Notes under the pieces: generated by a model
What the model was told of the DNA's origin: nothing
The model's input: the letters and a program-made list of their open reading frames with translations, nothing else
The model's database searches: none
Part shown: positions 14,433 through 17,030 of the stretch, in pieces
How the letters are laid out: each line of letters begins with the position of its first letter
How positions within the stretch are numbered: the first letter of the stretch is position 1
NCBI GenBank assembly: GCA_023245725.1
Contig: JAHFJU010000026.1
Span: 1-17,030 of the forward strand
Length of the DNA: 17,030 bases
Origin: Candidatus Peregrinibacteria bacterium
GTDB taxonomy: Bacteria > Patescibacteriota > Gracilibacteria > UBA1369 > UM-FILTER-53-11
Reading direction: 5' to 3'
Translations under genes and position numbers: made by a program

Positions 14433-15025
14433 GTGAAAAATTCGTTAGGAGTTACGAGAAATGAAACAGGAACATCATAATCATCAGTTGGAACTTTGTC
14501 GACAACTTGAATATCGAAGGCAAGAGCGACTGTAATTATTGGTGAATCAAATTTATAGGATTTTAAGAAACGGTCGTAAAATCCTTTCCCCATTCCAAGG
14601 CGATTTCCCGCACGATCAAACGCAACTCCGGGAACAATGGCCATATCTATTTCAGGGTATACCAAAGGCATATTCGCACACTGCGGCTCTAAAATTCCGA
14701 ATTTTCCAAGAACCAAATTCTCGTGACCTGTGTAAAGAGTCGGAACCATAACTCCATCACAAATTCGTGGCAAAAAAATCCTCTTATTTTTAGATGCATC
14801 TTTAATAAAATCATGTGTTGAAACTTCATCATCAAGCGAAAGGTAACAAAAAATATTTTGTGCGTTTGTAAATATTGAATTTGTAAGAATTTTTTCTATT
14901 ATTCGTCTGGAATCTCGCGCTCGCTTGCTAATCGAAAGAGACTGGCGAGCCTGCAAAATTTTATTTCGTAATATTTTCTTCTCACTATCAATAGTATTAT
15001 TCACTTTAGTACTATAACTTTTCAT
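14405..15025 (-). CDS. 5-formyltetrahydrofolate cyclo-ligase
   Basis: This enzyme uses ATP to convert 5-formyl-tetrahydrofolate to 5,10-methenyl-tetrahydrofolate. The product set fits its neighbour GlyA, since 5-formyl-THF arises from SHMT side activity and inhibits SHMT. The 206-residue protein shows KKILRNKILQARQSL near the start, FGILEP (109-114) and the nucleotide-binding motif GNRLGMGKGFYDR (140-152). IVPGVAFD precedes that motif. The ATG at 15025 is chosen; a TTG at 15052 would overlap htrA on the other strand. A GTG at 15004, seven codons in, is also possible because a TATAGT -10 element lies inside the first codons. It is the first gene of the pair with glyA. Confidence 0.88.
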   Translation of the reverse strand: MKSYSTKVNNTIDSEKKILRNKILQARQSLSISKRARDSRRIIEKILTNSIFTNAQNIFCYLSLDDEVSTHDFIKDASKNKRIFLPRICDGVMVPTLYTGHENLVLGKFGILEPQCANMPLVYPEIDMAIVPGVAFDRAGNRLGMGKGFYDRFLKSYKFDSPIITVALAFDIQVVDKVPTDDYDVPVSFLVTPNEFFTCKPITLNR

Positions 15026-15039
15026 ACTATGAACAACAA
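15011..15039. promoter_or_regulatory. Divergent promoter region shared by the folate pair and htrA
   Basis: The sequence ACTATAAC at 15011-15018 offers a -10 box on each strand: TATAAC (15013-15018) toward htrA, and TATAGT (15016-15011) toward the cyclo-ligase. On the minus strand TTGTTG (15034-15039) lies 17 bases from its -10. No good -35 is visible for htrA. The two ATGs are only three bases apart. Confidence 0.4.
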
Positions 15040-16321
15040 ACTTCTTCTTCAATTCACGGTAGTCGCATTAATCGCAGGTCTAATTGGCGGTGGAATTTCT
15101 GGAAAACTTCAAAACTACAACTCAAATAATGGCTCAAGCAACACGCAAATTGTACAAGAACGGCATTATGTAGAAGAGTCGGATTCAATATCGGCGATTG
15201 AGAAAGTCGCACCATCGGTGTTGAGTATTGTGGCAACAAAAGATTTGCAAGTATTGCAGGACCCTTTTCAGTTTTTCGGACCTTTTGGAATGATGGCTCC
15301 ACAACAGGGGCAACAAGACCAACAAAATCAGAAAAATCAGCCGACTACACAGCGAAAACAGGTTTCGGGAGGAACAGGATTCGTTGTTTCTGCAGATGGA
15401 TTAAGTGTCACAAATAAACACGTTGTTGCAGACGCTGCTGCCGATTACACAGCGGTTTCAAGTGACGGTACAAAATACGATGTTGAAGTAATAAGCCGCG
15501 ACCCAGTAAACGATTTGGCACTTGTTCAGTTGCATGTAAAATCACAAGATGAGACTACAGACACCTCATCTGACAATTCGACGAACTCGAATAAAAAAAC
15601 AGACGCTCCTAAAAATTTCGGCGCAAAACCAGAAAAACTACCGTTTGTAGAATTAGCCGACGCTTCTAAACTAAAAGTAGGACAAAAAGTTTTTGCCATT
15701 GGCAACGCACGAGGAGAATATGAAAATAGCGTGACAGGCGGAATCATTAGCGCAATTGGACGAGAAATCGACGCAGGTGACGCACGCGGTGGCTTTCACG
15801 AAACACTAACCGGCCTTATTCAAACAGATGCGGCAATAAATTTTGGAAACTCAGGCGGGCCACTTATTAATTTAGACGGCGAAGTAATAGGAGTTAATAC
15901 AGCAGTCGATTCAGGAGCAACGTCTGTAGGATTCGCAATTCCGGCGAATCAGGTTATTCCGGCTGTTGAAAGCGTTAAAAAATTCGGCAAAATCGTTAGG
16001 CCATTTCTTGGGGTTCAACACATAATCCTAAATAAACAAAAGGCAAAAGAGCTTAAATTAGATGGAATTGAATATGGAGCACTTATTACAGGAGACCGAT
16101 CAAAGAAAGATTTTGGAGTTATTGCTGGTGGGCCAGCAGATAAAGCAGGGCTAAAACTCGACGATATAATTTTAGAGGTAGATGGTGCAAAAATTACCGA
16201 AGACAACACGCTGCAATCGGTAGTTCAGAAGCATGTTCCAAATGATACTTTGACATTAAAAGTACAAAGAAACGGTTCACAATTCGATGTAAAAGTTACG
16301 CTCGATGAGAGAAAGGAGTAA
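15029..16321 (+). CDS. HtrA/DegP-like serine protease with one PDZ domain
   Basis: This is a membrane-anchored envelope protease for damaged or secreted proteins. A short N-terminal hydrophobic helix (about residues 5-22) anchors it, with the rest outside the membrane. The trypsin-like domain has the full triad: H131 in VTNKHVV, D162 in DPVNDLALVQ and S275 in NFGNSGGPL. One PDZ domain follows at about 325-425 (FLGVQHI, then GGPADKAGLKLDDIILEVDG). The linker at 86-110 is rich in Gln and Pro. A 30-residue Asp/Ser/Thr/Asn-rich insertion at 171-200 interrupts the protease domain between two beta-strands; it is probably a surface loop. The next gene follows after six bases with a strong ribosome site, so the two are likely one operon. 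Gene name left open (htrA/degP/degQ). Confidence 0.95.
   Translation: MNNKLLLQFTVVALIAGLIGGGISGKLQNYNSNNGSSNTQIVQERHYVEESDSISAIEKVAPSVLSIVATKDLQVLQDPFQFFGPFGMMAPQQGQQDQQNQKNQPTTQRKQVSGGTGFVVSADGLSVTNKHVVADAAADYTAVSSDGTKYDVEVISRDPVNDLALVQLHVKSQDETTDTSSDNSTNSNKKTDAPKNFGAKPEKLPFVELADASKLKVGQKVFAIGNARGEYENSVTGGIISAIGREIDAGDARGGFHETLTGLIQTDAAINFGNSGGPLINLDGEVIGVNTAVDSGATSVGFAIPANQVIPAVESVKKFGKIVRPFLGVQHIILNKQKAKELKLDGIEYGALITGDRSKKDFGVIAGGPADKAGLKLDDIILEVDGAKITEDNTLQSVVQKHVPNDTLTLKVQRNGSQFDVKVTLDERKE
16313..16318 (+). promoter_or_regulatory. Strong Shine-Dalgarno site of the exported-protein gene
   Basis: AAGGAG at 16313-16318, eight bases before ATG 16327, lies in the last codons of the htrA-like gene. 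It is the clearest Shine-Dalgarno site in the window; most other genes here lack one. It fixes the start of the following gene. Confidence 0.8.
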
Positions 16322-16326
16322 ACGAG

Positions 16327-17030
16327 ATGAATTCCGAATTCTATACTCCTTTAAAATACACCTTGACTAATACGGCAAAAGCTGTAAGATTACACGCCAA
16401 TAACGTATTAGTACATATGAATAAAACACTTGGAGCACCAGATACAGCTACACCTACAGAAACAACTAACAACACGCAAAATAGCACAGCCTCAAACGAG
16501 ACTGGCCGTTTTGCTAGACTAGCAAGAAACACCGCTGGAGTCGCGAGTTCAGTTGCTCAAGTAGCAGCATTTATTGGAGCATTGGCAGGTGGAATGAATG
16601 AGGCGAATGCGGACAAGGTAATATATCCCGGAGATGAAGTTACATGTAAAAAAGGAGAAAAAGTATCATGTGAATACCCAGCTCCAAGCAAAGGCAATGG
16701 CAAAAAAAATCCCCCAACTCCACCACATGAAGTACCACCAGAAGATGAACCTAGCGATATGAATATGCGAACTCCGAATATTTCACATGCGACTTACTAC
16801 ACCGAGTTATTAAATGGTGCGAAAGTTCCTAATTCAAAAGGCGATAAACGTGGCGAAGAATATGTACAATTCGATAATAAAGAAGACACCGCTCGTTTTT
16901 TTATTAAAGGATCGGTTAACACATGTATTGAAGCAATTGGTAAAGTTGACGTTGTGCAACAAGGCAAAAATGGCCCATATGTTGTTGATGGAAGCGAAAA
17001 AAATTGGGCTTTAAGTTTGAGTGTTCAAGA
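16327..17030 (+). CDS. Exported protein of unknown function (3' truncated)
   Basis: The frame stays open from ATG 16327 to the window end (234 codons seen). Residues 1-58 are hydrophilic and Thr/Asn-rich. Basic residues (RFARLARN, 61-68) then precede a hydrophobic stretch (about 70-89) that ends at EANA, a plausible signal-peptidase site after A95. The exported part has C107 and C115 in PGDEVTCKKGEKVSCEYP. A Pro-rich linker (118-141) follows, then a soluble domain with TYYTELLNGAKV and RFFIKGSVNTC (C200). The family is not recognised. The long region before the hydrophobic core is unusual for a signal peptide, so a membrane anchor is also possible. It is probably cotranscribed with the HtrA-like protease, which may process it or assist its folding. 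Confidence 0.8.
   Translation, partial: MNSEFYTPLKYTLTNTAKAVRLHANNVLVHMNKTLGAPDTATPTETTNNTQNSTASNETGRFARLARNTAGVASSVAQVAAFIGALAGGMNEANADKVIYPGDEVTCKKGEKVSCEYPAPSKGNGKKNPPTPPHEVPPEDEPSDMNMRTPNISHATYYTELLNGAKVPNSKGDKRGEEYVQFDNKEDTARFFIKGSVNTCIEAIGKVDVVQQGKNGPYVVDGSEKNWALSLSVQ
16363..16390 (+). promoter_or_regulatory. Possible internal promoter in the exported-protein gene
   Basis: TTGACT (16363-16368) and TAAGAT (16385-16390) are 16 bases apart inside the coding region. Transcription near 16397 would leave about 20 bases before an in-frame ATG at 16417 (residue 31), giving a form with a shorter N-terminus. No Shine-Dalgarno site precedes that ATG. Confidence 0.35.

Noticed and set aside
1..17030. 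UGA recoding as glycine, as in some CPR lineages
   Set aside because: TGA ends the HD and nfo genes in expected places, and no gene carries an internal TGA.

Overview
The window is AT-rich bacterial chromosome, densely packed with housekeeping genes. TAA, TAG and TGA all act as stops, so the code is the standard bacterial one. I suspect an ultra-small member of Patescibacteria (CPR), near Parcubacteria. The reasons are the compact 380-residue glucose-6-phosphate isomerase, a phosphoketolase, sigma-4/HARE-type regulators, tRNAs with encoded CCA, and few Shine-Dalgarno sites. This is a judgement from gene style; no marker gene in the window settles it.

Layout. Bases 1-679 hold the 3' part of an ABC exporter ATPase, closed by a 13-bp hairpin. 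Bases 737-4170 hold tgt, an HD phosphohydrolase, ruvA and pgi in one direction, with overlaps or short gaps. Bases 4333-5394 encode a regulator joining a sigma region-4 domain to tandem winged helices, with a clear promoter and a clear terminator. Two tRNAs (Leu-CAG, Val-UAC) lie on the minus strand at 5558-5792, followed by a plus-strand HAD phosphatase (5923-6561). A minus-strand pair, HAD phosphomutase/phosphatase then phosphoketolase, occupies 6610-9672. Endonuclease IV (9779-10630) runs the other way and overlaps tail-to-tail with a small lipoprotein gene. An unusually long PLP aminotransferase (10992-12857) and tRNA-Leu(GAG) follow on the minus strand. A folate pair (5-formyl-THF cyclo-ligase then glyA, 13170-15025) diverges from an HtrA-type protease, which is followed by a secreted protein that runs off the window end.

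How the genes fit together. PGI supplies fructose-6-phosphate, which phosphoketolase can split to acetyl-phosphate; the HAD gene upstream of phosphoketolase probably feeds or trims sugar phosphates. GlyA and the cyclo-ligase share folate one-carbon chemistry. RuvA and endonuclease IV serve DNA repair. HtrA and the downstream exported protein form a cell-envelope unit. No mobile element, CRISPR array or rRNA was seen, and no gene-free stretch exceeds 300 bases. The longest is 4171-4332 (162 bases), which holds the regulator promoter and a weak hairpin.

The least ordinary parts are the sigma-4/winged-helix protein, the aminotransferase with an inserted helical region, the HtrA-linked exported protein, and several promoters whose predicted start sites fall at or near the start codon.
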